Source of the DNA: an uncultured Eubacteriales bacterium
GTDB taxonomy: Bacteria; Bacillota; Clostridia; Oscillospirales; Butyricicoccaceae
Assembly (NCBI GenBank): GCA_934395135.1
Contig: CAKRRK010000013.1
Location: 1-37,915, forward strand
Length of the DNA: 37,915 nt
Direction: 5' to 3'
Made by a program: the position numbers and the translations under genes. The notes under the pieces were generated by a model. That model ran no database searches and was not told the DNA's origin. It saw only the letters and a list, made by a program, of their open reading frames with translations. This document shows, piece after piece, positions 6,519 through 13,155 of the stretch; position 1 is the stretch's first letter, and every line of letters starts with the position of its first letter.

Positions 6519-8198
6519 ATGGATAAAGAAATTGCGGGGCTCTACAGCCGACTCAGCCAGGACGATGGAAACACCGGAGAATCCGGCAGCATCCAGACGC
6601 AAAAAACGCTGCTTACCCAATACTGTGCGGAGCACCATATTGAGATTGGTGATTACTACTGCGACGACGGGTGGAGCGGAACCAACTTCGACCGGCCTGA
6701 CTTCAAGCGAATGCTGGATGATATTGAGGCGGGAAAAATCAATATGGTCATTGTCAAAGACCTGTCCCGCTTTGGACGTGAGTATGCGCAGATGGGTATG
6801 TACATCGAACACTACTTTGAATCGAAGGGTGTCCGGTTTATCTCGGTGGCGGAGAACATCGACTCCAAAAACGGGCTCGACAATCTGGTGATGCCCTTCA
6901 CCAACGTCATCAACTCTCTCTATGCCCGGCAGGCGTCTACGAAAACAAAAGCGGCGCATCAGGCCAGAGCCAAGAACGGAATGTTCCTGGGCAGTCGGGC
7001 ACCCTTTGGCTATCAGAAGGACCCTAATGACCGCCACCACCTGATCGTGGACCCACCCGCCGCCGATGTGGTACGAGACATCTTCCGAATGTTCGCCGAT
7101 GGGATCGGGTATGTGCGGATGACCAAAATTCTGAGGGAGAAGGGGGTGCTGAATCCCCAGGCGTACTTCAACCAGAACAACCCCGATTACTACAAGAACA
7201 GCGACTACTGGCGCAAGCCCTTTGACTGGCACGCGACCTCCATCCGGGTCATTCTGAATAACCCGGTCTACCTGGGCAGCGTAGTCTTTGGCCGGACCAA
7301 AACCAAGGGATTCTTCGACAAGCAGCGCATTGCGACCGATGCGGAGGATTGGATTGTGGTCGAAGGGACTCACGAACCGCTGGTCACCCAGGAACTGTGG
7401 GACACGGTGCATCAGATGATGGCTGCCCGTCGGCGGAAGAACGGAAAGGGTGAGGTGCAGCCCTTCGCCGGACTGGTCAAATGCGCCGACTGCGGTTCCT
7501 CTCTGAATGTGAGCTACGACAAAAAGAAAGGCCGCTACACCGGCTTCTCATGCTGGGTGTACAAGAACTACGGCAAACAGCGCTGCACCTCTCACGCCAT
7601 CGGCTGGGTCACGCTGAACCAGCTGGTACTGGCGGATATCCGGCGCAACGCCATCGAGGCCAAAACGGCCACCGCAGATTATATGGATATGCTCATCTCC
7701 GTTAGAGCGGAGAGAAAAAAAGAAGAAACAGACCGGTGCAAGCGGGAACTGAAAAAGGTGGACAAGCGGATCTCAGAGCTGACCAAAATTCTGAACAAGC
7801 TCTATGAGGATGTGGCGCTGGAGAAAATCACCGAGGAGCGCTACCAATCCATGGCACCCGGCTATGAACGGGAGCAGGTGGTGCTGAAAGAGCAGCGGGA
7901 AGTACTGTCAGCGCAGATCGCCCGCAGTGAGGAAATTTATGAGAACATCGAAAAATTTCTGCCGGTCATCTGGAAGTACACCGACATCACGGAGCTGACA
8001 CCCCACATTCTGAATGAACTGATTAAAAAGATCGTAGTGCATGAAAAAGTGGTGGCCGAGGATGGGAGCAAGAGCCAGCGGGTGGATATCTACTATAAAT
8101 TTATCGGGTGCGTGAACCAAAAGCGAGATCCATGCAGCTATCCGACCGCATCGGAAGTGCTGCGTGACTGCAAACAGAAGATGGGCAATCCGGCATGA
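6519..8198 (+). CDS. Large serine recombinase (TnpX/TndX-like)
   Basis: A 559-residue site-specific recombinase that would cut and rejoin att sites to excise and integrate the element. The resolvase domain starts at the N-terminus with catalytic Ser10 in LYSRLSQDD, and SRFGRE is the conserved arginine segment near residue 85. A recombinase DNA-binding domain follows (about 170-300), then a zinc ribbon starting at C322 (CADCG, partner cysteines in FSCW and QRC), a long charged coiled coil (about 395-490) and a C-terminal DUF4368-like end. Length and order fit the Tn4451/Tn5397 type. ATG 6519 has AAAGGAGG eight bases upstream; the longer frame from 6489 lacks a site. A terminator follows at 8341. 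Confidence 0.9.
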   Translation: MDKEIAGLYSRLSQDDGNTGESGSIQTQKTLLTQYCAEHHIEIGDYYCDDGWSGTNFDRPDFKRMLDDIEAGKINMVIVKDLSRFGREYAQMGMYIEHYFESKGVRFISVAENIDSKNGLDNLVMPFTNVINSLYARQASTKTKAAHQARAKNGMFLGSRAPFGYQKDPNDRHHLIVDPPAADVVRDIFRMFADGIGYVRMTKILREKGVLNPQAYFNQNNPDYYKNSDYWRKPFDWHATSIRVILNNPVYLGSVVFGRTKTKGFFDKQRIATDAEDWIVVEGTHEPLVTQELWDTVHQMMAARRRKNGKGEVQPFAGLVKCADCGSSLNVSYDKKKGRYTGFSCWVYKNYGKQRCTSHAIGWVTLNQLVLADIRRNAIEAKTATADYMDMLISVRAERKKEETDRCKRELKKVDKRISELTKILNKLYEDVALEKITEERYQSMAPGYEREQVVLKEQREVLSAQIARSEEIYENIEKFLPVIWKYTDITELTPHILNELIKKIVVHEKVVAEDGSKSQRVDIYYKFIGCVNQKRDPCSYPTASEVLRDCKQKMGNPA

Positions 8199-8235
8199 AA
8201 CGGCCCGGAGCGCACGGGTCACAAAATGTCTCAGA

Positions 8236-8280
8236 CACGAAAAAGCAAGTTCGCATGGGTTGATTTTGCACGAAAAAGCA
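8236..8280. repeat. 12-bp direct repeat just downstream of the recombinase gene
   Basis: CACGAAAAAGCA occurs at 8236-8247 and 8269-8280, 33 bases apart, between the recombinase stop and its terminator. It may be a recombinase-binding site or an element end; function is not shown by the sequence. Confidence 0.45.
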
Positions 8281-8340
8281 GGGTGGAGCAGATATCAGAC
8301 TGACGGCAGTGATACAGGGGAGCAACGAGCGACAAATAAC

Positions 8341-8380
8341 GGGGAGAGTTTCCGGTTGGAAACTCTCCCCGCCTTTTATT
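8341..8380 (+). terminator. Terminator of the recombinase gene, between convergent genes
   Basis: A perfect 13-bp inverted repeat (8341-8353 with 8358-8370, loop GGTT) is followed by GCCTTTTATTTTT. It closes the plus-strand mobilization block. The fic gene converges from the other side and ends at 8376, directly beside it; on the minus strand the T-run is weak. Confidence 0.85.
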
Positions 8381-9545
8381 TTTGCACTTGGTACTTGATG
8401 CGGTTTCCATATTTGCTGGACCGTAACAAACCAAGATTCTCAAACTTCAGAACGAAGCTGCGAATGGTCGCATAGGCGGCGTTGCCGAAATCCTTTTCCA
8501 GCTGCTTGGTCGAAAACTCGCCGTCGCCGTAGGCGGACAGAACGAAGTGCCAGAGAGCCTGTTCCTTTTCTGTCACACAGCCCTGCTCGAGGGCTTTTCG
8601 GAATGTGTCCGTGGTGCTGGGCGCAGGCAGAGCTGAGCCAAGCTTGTGATACACATTTTCGATGAAGTACACCAGAAAGGGAGTGGCATCCATCACACCG
8701 CTGATTCGGGCGTTTTGCTCGGCCAGCGTGTAGGCGTCATAGTAGCCCTTGCGGCTCTTCTCCACATACTCGGACAGAGGGACGAACAGAGCCGAGGAAT
8801 ATCCCTGCTGCACCAGATACCACAGATGCATCAGCCGCGCTATTCTGCCGTTGCCGTCAAACCAGGGATGCAGGTAGGCGATGTAGAAGTGGATGAGCGC
8901 GGCTTTCAGCAGGTCGTTCATGGAGGAGTCTTCGTTGATGAAGGAGACAAAGTTGCTCATGTAGTCCGGCAACTTCTGCCAGGGCAAGCCGGTGTGTTCC
9001 ACCTTATCGCCGACGATGTACACGCTGTCGTGGCGGTATTTGCTGCCCGGCAGCAGACGATCCTCTTCCGGCAAAAACGCCCCAATGGTAAGCTCATAGA
9101 GCTGGTGGATGCTTTCTTCTCTGATTTTATTTGCGGGGTCGCTGATGAATTCCAGGCCCTTCTTCATACCGTAAATGCGATTTTCGCTTTCATTGGAGGG
9201 GGCATAGCCGGAGAGAATCTTGCGGACGCTGTCGCGGGAGGTGTCGATCTGCTCAATGGTGAAGGTGGAGATGATCTCCTCCTCCATGGCTTTTACGCCG
9301 TAAAGCTGTGTGCTGGCCTGCGGCGTCAGCAGCACTTTGGCCGCCGACAGGCGGACTTGAGTGACGCTCTCCAGATAGACCAGATTTCCGCCGTTGAAAT
9401 CCTTCAGCGGCAGCGTTTTGTAGAAGCCGGTGCCCAGCAGCTCCACAAACTCCTTCATATCAGCCTGCGGGTATTTGTAGCCAAGCTTTTTCAAATCGGT
9501 CACACTCTTGTCCGACAGCATTTTCGTAAACAGGGATGCGTCCAT
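8376..9545 (-). CDS. fic: Fic-domain protein (class II-type, probable AMP-transferase)
   Basis: A 389-residue Fic protein. Such enzymes usually transfer AMP from ATP to a hydroxyl of a target protein. The active-site motif HPWFDGNGR is at residues 226-234 and is complete, with the catalytic His226. An N-terminal inhibitory helix of the (S/T)xxxE type is likely at residues 94-98 (TFTIE), but the following residue is Gln instead of the usual Gly or Asn. A winged-helix-like C-terminal domain (about 320-389, STKQLEKDFGNAAYATIRSFV) suggests DNA binding or autoregulation. ATG 9545 has GAGGTGA upstream; the longer frame lacks a site. No antitoxin partner gene is adjacent, which fits self-inhibited class II proteins. 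It is probably a stress, defence or maintenance cargo of the element. Confidence 0.85.
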   Translation of the reverse strand: MDASLFTKMLSDKSVTDLKKLGYKYPQADMKEFVELLGTGFYKTLPLKDFNGGNLVYLESVTQVRLSAAKVLLTPQASTQLYGVKAMEEEIISTFTIEQIDTSRDSVRKILSGYAPSNESENRIYGMKKGLEFISDPANKIREESIHQLYELTIGAFLPEEDRLLPGSKYRHDSVYIVGDKVEHTGLPWQKLPDYMSNFVSFINEDSSMNDLLKAALIHFYIAYLHPWFDGNGRIARLMHLWYLVQQGYSSALFVPLSEYVEKSRKGYYDAYTLAEQNARISGVMDATPFLVYFIENVYHKLGSALPAPSTTDTFRKALEQGCVTEKEQALWHFVLSAYGDGEFSTKQLEKDFGNAAYATIRSFVLKFENLGLLRSSKYGNRIKYQVQK

Positions 9546-9567
9546 TTTCTCACCTCTGATATTTTGC

Positions 9568-9612
9568 AGTATCAATTAGTATCAGTATAACGGAGTGTAT
9601 CCAAATTTGCAA
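9568..9612 (-). promoter_or_regulatory. Promoter of fic with overlapping repeats
   Basis: On the minus strand TTGCAA (9612-9607), a 17-base spacer and TATACT (9589-9584) make a good promoter. AGTATCA occurs at 9568 and 9578 on the plus strand, spaced 10 bases, directly at the expected transcription start, and the -10 box itself begins with the same AGTAT. This is a plausible operator for autorepression. Confidence 0.6.
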
Positions 9613-9684
9613 TGGAATATACCAGAATATTTTGAAAATTATTCTTTATCCCCAGCGTGATGCGGAATTGTTCCCCTTACCAAC

Positions 9685-9723
9685 AACCAGCGGTCGTCGG
9701 TTCAAGTCCGACTACCAGCTCCA
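9685..9723 (+). other. 3' fragment of a tRNA gene (probably tRNA-Thr), candidate attR
   Basis: The T arm is perfect (GTCGG 9696-9700, loop TTCAAGT, CCGAC 9708-9712), followed by the 3' acceptor strand TACCAGC (9713-9719), discriminator T and CCA (9721-9723). CCAGC (9687-9691) could be the 3' side of an anticodon stem. No D arm or 5' acceptor strand (GCTGGTA) is found upstream, so the gene is only a 3' part. The acceptor sequence and U73 fit tRNA-Thr of Clostridia. A 3' tRNA fragment at an element end is the usual trace of integration into a tRNA gene. Confidence 0.75.
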
Positions 9724-9772
9724 ACAACAAAACCGCTGAAATGATATGTTTCGGCGGTTTTGTTGTTTTTTT
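9723..9772 (+). terminator. Terminator behind the tRNA fragment
   Basis: AACAACAAAACCGC (9723-9736) pairs with GCGGTTTTGTTGTT (9754-9767), the stem continues into GAAA/TTTC, and a run of seven T follows. It is presumably the original terminator of the interrupted tRNA gene. Confidence 0.9.
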
Positions 9773-9843
9773 CAGAACATTTTTTGTTTGAAAACGATAT
9801 TTGTGTTTGCCCGTTTTTTTCAAAAGCAAGATTTGGTGCTTAT

Positions 9844-9892
9844 GAAAAAGAAAAAGTAAAGCCGGGAGTAGCGCTTCGCGCCTGCTCCCGGC
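9844..9892 (-). terminator. Minus-strand terminator
   Basis: The stem GCCGGGAG/CTCCCGGC with inner GCGC pairing is followed on the minus strand by a T-rich run. The nearest minus-strand gene is the zinc-ribbon remnant ending at 10066, about 170 bases upstream. Confidence 0.6.
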
Positions 9893-10023
9893 TTGTTTGC
9901 AAAAAGGCAGGGAAAAAGCGCACATTCTCCTTTGCCGGGCAATTCTGGAAAGAAGTTCCGGCAATATACTGTTGCCGCAAAGAGGGTTTTTTATCGGATG
10001 TTAACAGAATGGTGCGGTATGGG

Positions 10024-10055
10024 CCAAAAGCTCCGGAAGGCGCCGGAGCTTTTGG
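10024..10055 (-). terminator. Hairpin after the zinc-ribbon remnant
   Basis: A perfect 13-bp stem with a six-base loop lies 11 bases after the stop at 10066. There is no T-run beyond the stem on either strand, but the stem itself ends in an AAAA/TTTT segment. Confidence 0.5.
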
Positions 10056-10065
10056 AAAGGGAAGG

Positions 10066-10477
10066 TTAAAGCGTTGTAACGATATGAGCCTGTTCATAAG
10101 TGCGCCAGTCAAGGCGCTGGCCGCAGCGGTCGCAGTAAGATTGGTATTCCCGCTCTAGGGTAATGCGGCAGCGGGGGCAGACCGGAAAAGTATCCCCATT
10201 ATAAAAGAGGAAAATTTCCGTCACGGCAAGGGGGAAACGATAGGATTGGAAATGGTTCATAGGAAACGCACCTGTTTTTTTATAACGCATTGCAAACACC
10301 GGGAAACTGCCAAAGAAACCGCGCCGCTTGGACTGCTGCACCTGGAAATGGTATATATTGAGCAGGCCAACCGCAAGGTGTCTGTTTGCGGAATCCAGCA
10401 AATCGTCCGCTGAAATATTCCGGAAACTTCGCGGCCGTCGTACAGAAGCTTCTGCGAATTTCGACTATAATTGACAT
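10066..10477 (-). pseudogene. Zinc-ribbon protein gene, probably broken by two frameshifts
   Basis: A good start (GGGAGGGG then ATG at 10477) opens with MSIIVEIRR, but protein-like sequence then moves to a second frame (KLLYDGREVSG) and a third (ISADDLLDSANRHLAVG), which stays open to the stop at 10066. Restoring one base near AGAAGCTTCTG and one near TCCGGAATATT would give a continuous protein of about 137 residues. The C-terminal part is intact and shows a zinc ribbon: CPRC followed by YCDRCGQRLDW. Without the upstream part the frame 10066-10401 could still be a gene with a later start (for example at MNHFQSYRFPL), but no good ribosome site is seen for it. The function is unknown. Sequencing error is an alternative explanation. 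Confidence 0.5.
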
Positions 10478-10518
10478 AAAATCCCCTCCCTGATGAATAG
10501 CATAAGGAAAATGGTCGG

Positions 10519-10546
10519 ATTATGCCAGACGATATAGAGACGGCAA
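10519..10546 (-). promoter_or_regulatory. Candidate promoter of the zinc-ribbon gene
   Basis: On the minus strand TTGCCG (10546-10541), a 16-base spacer and CATAAT (10524-10519) lie about 40 bases before the ATG at 10477. Confidence 0.35.
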
Positions 10547-10626
10547 CGATATTTTTACGCCATTGCGTCCTGAAAAACTCTCTGGCAGACGGCGGCGGAA
10601 GTCGGCGGCCGGGGATGTTCTCCGCG

Positions 10627-10679
10627 AAAAGCCAGACCCCCCTGCACAAAGCGTTTTGCCCTGCGCAGGGGGGTCTGGC
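10627..10679 (-). terminator. Terminator of the bile salt hydrolase gene
   Basis: A perfect 15-bp inverted repeat (10631-10645 with 10665-10679) is followed on the minus strand by TTTTCGCGG. It lies 30 bases after the stop of the hydrolase gene. Confidence 0.8.
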
Positions 10680-10708
10680 CGCGGTATTTCGCTGCGGAAG
10701 GATATGGT

Positions 10709-11686
10709 CTATCCGTTTTGCAGCCTTATTTGCTCCGCGGTAATCAAAGGATAAGCGATTAGCGCCTCGCCGTTTAAGTTTTCCCGCTGCATATCCACCG
10801 CGGTAATCTGATGATTGTCGTAGGTTGTGTAGTAATAAATTCCGCGATTGGCATTGCAGCAGGCAGTATACAGCGTGATTTCATAGGCGCCGTCCTCCGA
10901 CTTGCAGCAGCCTCTTTGCTGCTCAACTGCATGAAGAATATGAAAAAGCTGACTGACGCTTTCCGATTCTCCCTTACCGGAAGCAGAATTCATTTTTGTA
11001 AAAGCGGCTCGAACAAATCTGGATTGCGACGACAAATCGCCAGGAAGACCCAGCGCACCCATTCCCAGGCTGTAAGGCGCCAATTCCAGTTGGTTTGAAA
11101 AGTGATTTTCCGGAGATTTTACAGACAGATGCAGATAGTTCTGCAATGCAAACATCTGCAGATCGAACGGCGGATTGTTGGTCAATATCCCGACAGGATT
11201 TTCATAGATTTTCACACCTTCCCGAACCGACTCCAGGGTGATGCTGCCTGTTTTGTCGGAAATCATCCAGTGCAGCTGAGCCAAAGGAAGGTCGTCCCGA
11301 AAGGACTTGTTTAGCAAATGAATTCGCCCCAACATAGCCCGCGCTTCTTTTACCGTGGCGCATTGAGATAAGATCCACGGAATCAGCTCAAACTGCGCGA
11401 CATTTTCTTTGCCGGCCGCCGCAGCGCTGTAATGCGCGTTTCCCACAAAGTTCAGGCCTGCCATCGCCAGCCCCTTTTCGTTGACAGCGTCGTAATATAA
11501 GGGATAGTTTTGTGAGATATGCGCCATGCCGATGATGGCATAATGGGTGGGCAGATCTCCCATGGTCACAAAATGGAACGGATAATTTCTTGGCGTAATG
11601 GTCACTTCTTCGCCGTAGGAAACCATATAATCCAATGTGCGCCCAAAATAAAAATCCTTTGTTTGATACGTTGCTGCGGTACACAT
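10709..11686 (-). CDS. bsh: Choloylglycine hydrolase (bile salt hydrolase)
   Basis: A 325-residue Ntn-hydrolase that cleaves glycine or taurine from conjugated bile salts. Removal of Met1 exposes the nucleophile Cys2 (MCTAAT). Arg16 and Asp19 (FGRTLDY) match Arg18 and Asp21 of the Clostridium perfringens enzyme; Asn79 (AGLNF), the ILTNNP segment (168-172) and SRFVRAAF (222-229) fit the remaining active-site positions. Length is normal and there is no signal peptide, so it is cytoplasmic. ATG 11686 has AGGAGG ten bases upstream; the longer frame is not needed. A TATATT box (11753-11748) lies upstream, but no convincing -35 is seen. Penicillin V acylase is the close alternative family. The gene stands alone, downstream of the reductase on the same strand. 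Confidence 0.9.
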   Translation of the reverse strand: MCTAATYQTKDFYFGRTLDYMVSYGEEVTITPRNYPFHFVTMGDLPTHYAIIGMAHISQNYPLYYDAVNEKGLAMAGLNFVGNAHYSAAAAGKENVAQFELIPWILSQCATVKEARAMLGRIHLLNKSFRDDLPLAQLHWMISDKTGSITLESVREGVKIYENPVGILTNNPPFDLQMFALQNYLHLSVKSPENHFSNQLELAPYSLGMGALGLPGDLSSQSRFVRAAFTKMNSASGKGESESVSQLFHILHAVEQQRGCCKSEDGAYEITLYTACCNANRGIYYYTTYDNHQITAVDMQRENLNGEALIAYPLITAEQIRLQNG

Positions 11687-11899
11687 AATGCTTGTTCCTC
11701 CTGTTTTTTTATGGGTTCTCTGTTTACCATGTGCAGATACACGGCAGAATATAGCGCAGACGAGAAAAAACCATTTTCCACGTTGACAAAGTGGGACACA
11801 ATCATGGCTTGCCGCAATGAAATTTCGCCGAAAAAATGGCAAAGGAAGATGCGGCGGCTGTTGTGCTGAAAAGCAGGAGTGGATTGCACAAAAACGACG

Positions 11900-13018
11900 T
11901 TATCGCAGCGCGGCGGCCGCCTTGGAAAGTTCTTTCCGAATGGCGATGTGCTGCGGACAAACTGCCTCGCATTTTCCGCATTGGACGCATGCAGCAGCCT
12001 TTTTCCGGCCATGCCCTTCTACAAGCCAGTCTTCCTGGTGCAGCGCGGCAGCCTTATCCCGGTAGAGCGTCAGATAATTCATCGCAGTGAACGTGCCGGA
12101 AATGCCAATGTCGTTGGGACAGACCTTGGCGCAGTAATTGCAGGTGGTGCAGGGAATCAGAGGAATGCGGCGGAGTTCTTCCTGGGCTTTTTCCAGTGTT
12201 TGCAGTTCCGCCGGGGTAAGGCCGGTGAAATCCTTCATAGAAGAAAGGTTGTCCTCCATCTGTTCCAGGTTGCTCATGCCGGAAAGCACGGTGATGACGC
12301 CCTCTAAATTTGCCGCAAAGCGGATAGCCCAGGATGCTACGGATTGATGCGGATCCATTTCTTTGAGGAGCTTCTGCACGGATTCCGGCGGTGTTGCCAG
12401 CATGCCGCCTTTGACCGGCTCCATAATGATGATCGGCTTGTTGTGCTTTCGGGCGACCTCATAACAGCGGTGGGACTGAACGGCGGGATATTCCCAGTCG
12501 GCATAATTAATCTGCAGCTGTACAAATTCTGCTTCCGGATGTTTGGTCAGAATTTCGTCCAGTTCCTCAGGGGTGGAATGGAACGAAAATCCCACATGGC
12601 GGATAAGACCTTGGGCTTTCTTCTCCTGTACAAAGCTCCACATATCAAAATCATCGAAAAAGTGAGTGTGGCCTTCGCCCAGATTATGAAGCAGGTAAAA
12701 ATCAAAATAGCCGGCGCCGGTCTGCCGGAGGGAAACGTCAAACTGTGCCATAGCCTCCTCCCGGGTTTTGCAGTCAATCCAAGCTGCGTTTTTTGTAGCA
12801 AGCTGGTAGCGGTCCCGCGGATATCGTTCCACCAGCGCCTGCCGGATGGCGTCTTCGCTGCCGGCATAGGCCCAGGCGGTATCGAAGTAGGTGAACCCGG
12901 CGGCAAGGAACCGATCCACCATCTGTTTGGTCTGCTCAAGGTCAATGGCGCCGTCTTTCTGGGGAAGGCGCATTAAGCCAAACCCGAGTTTTTTGATTTC
13001 TTCTCCTAAGTATGCCAT
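11900..13018 (-). CDS. Aldo/keto reductase with C-terminal ferredoxin domain
   Basis: A 372-residue fusion. The N-terminal TIM-barrel is an NADPH-dependent carbonyl reductase: the catalytic tetrad Asp46, Tyr51, Lys76 and His111 is complete. The C-terminal 85 residues hold two 4Fe-4S motifs, C290-x2-C293-x2-C296-x3-C300-P and C344-x2-C347-x2-C350-x3-C354-P, so electrons could pass to or from ferredoxin-type partners. This fused architecture is common in Clostridia, and its substrate is generally unknown. ATG 13018 has AAAGGAG twelve bases upstream; the frame is open much further up, but that part is not coding. It has its own strong promoter, located immediately behind vanT. No terminator separates it from the hydrolase gene. 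Confidence 0.85.
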   Translation of the reverse strand: MAYLGEEIKKLGFGLMRLPQKDGAIDLEQTKQMVDRFLAAGFTYFDTAWAYAGSEDAIRQALVERYPRDRYQLATKNAAWIDCKTREEAMAQFDVSLRQTGAGYFDFYLLHNLGEGHTHFFDDFDMWSFVQEKKAQGLIRHVGFSFHSTPEELDEILTKHPEAEFVQLQINYADWEYPAVQSHRCYEVARKHNKPIIIMEPVKGGMLATPPESVQKLLKEMDPHQSVASWAIRFAANLEGVITVLSGMSNLEQMEDNLSSMKDFTGLTPAELQTLEKAQEELRRIPLIPCTTCNYCAKVCPNDIGISGTFTAMNYLTLYRDKAAALHQEDWLVEGHGRKKAAACVQCGKCEAVCPQHIAIRKELSKAAAALR

Positions 13019-13019
13019 A

Positions 13020-13111
13020 GTTTTAGAATACTCCTTTCTGCCACCCAAAAGATATCCCGGGTGGTGGTTGTGTTCACGCACCCCGCTGAAAAAACAAGGG
13101 TGCTTTTCTTT
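13020..13111 (-). promoter_or_regulatory. Structured leader of the aldo/keto reductase gene
   Basis: About 90 transcribed bases precede the ATG. Two hairpins can form on the minus strand: GCACCC with GGGTGC, and CCACCC with GGGTGG. The second ends shortly before the ribosome site. A regulatory role is possible but not shown. Confidence 0.3.
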
Positions 13112-13112
13112 T

Positions 13113-13141
13113 ATTATAAAGGGTGATTGTCGCCTTGTAAA
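13113..13141 (-). promoter_or_regulatory. Strong promoter of the aldo/keto reductase gene
   Basis: On the minus strand TTTACA (13141-13136), exactly 17 bases, then a perfect TATAAT (13118-13113). It lies only 15 bases behind the vanT stop, so the reductase can be made independently of the van genes. Confidence 0.75.
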
Positions 13142-13155
13142 ACAGAAAATAGCAA

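Larger units (their letters stand above)
1..9723. mobile_element. Right-hand part of an integrated mobilizable/conjugative element
   Basis: The stretch combines a restriction subunit end, a sigma-70-like factor, a RecA-like ATPase, MobC, a relaxase with an HxH motif, a large serine recombinase and a Fic protein. This gene set is typical of integrative mobilizable or conjugative elements of Firmicutes. The left end lies outside the window. The right end is placed at a tRNA 3' fragment (9685-9723) followed by what looks like the original tRNA terminator. No coupling protein or type IV secretion gene is visible in this part, so whether it is self-transmissible or only mobilizable cannot be decided. 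It could also be two nested elements, with the serine-recombinase unit ending near 8,300. Confidence 0.8.
9773..10065. other. Gene-free stretch with two hairpins
   Basis: No convincing protein gene is seen. The long plus-strand frame across it has no ribosome site and shows no family resemblance. A hairpin at 9861-9892 (GCCGGGAG with CTCCCGGC) is followed on the minus strand by TTTACTTTTTCTTTTTC and so looks like a minus-strand terminator. A second, CCAAAAGCTCCGG (10024-10036) with CCGGAGCTTTTGG (10043-10055), lies just behind the zinc-ribbon remnant. Confidence 0.6.

Noticed and set aside
8646..9590. 314-codon plus-strand frame opposite fic
   Set aside because: Shadow of fic; it would also cover the fic promoter.
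9600..9723. Complete tRNA gene
   Set aside because: No D arm, anticodon arm or 5' acceptor strand can be found; only the 3' part is present.
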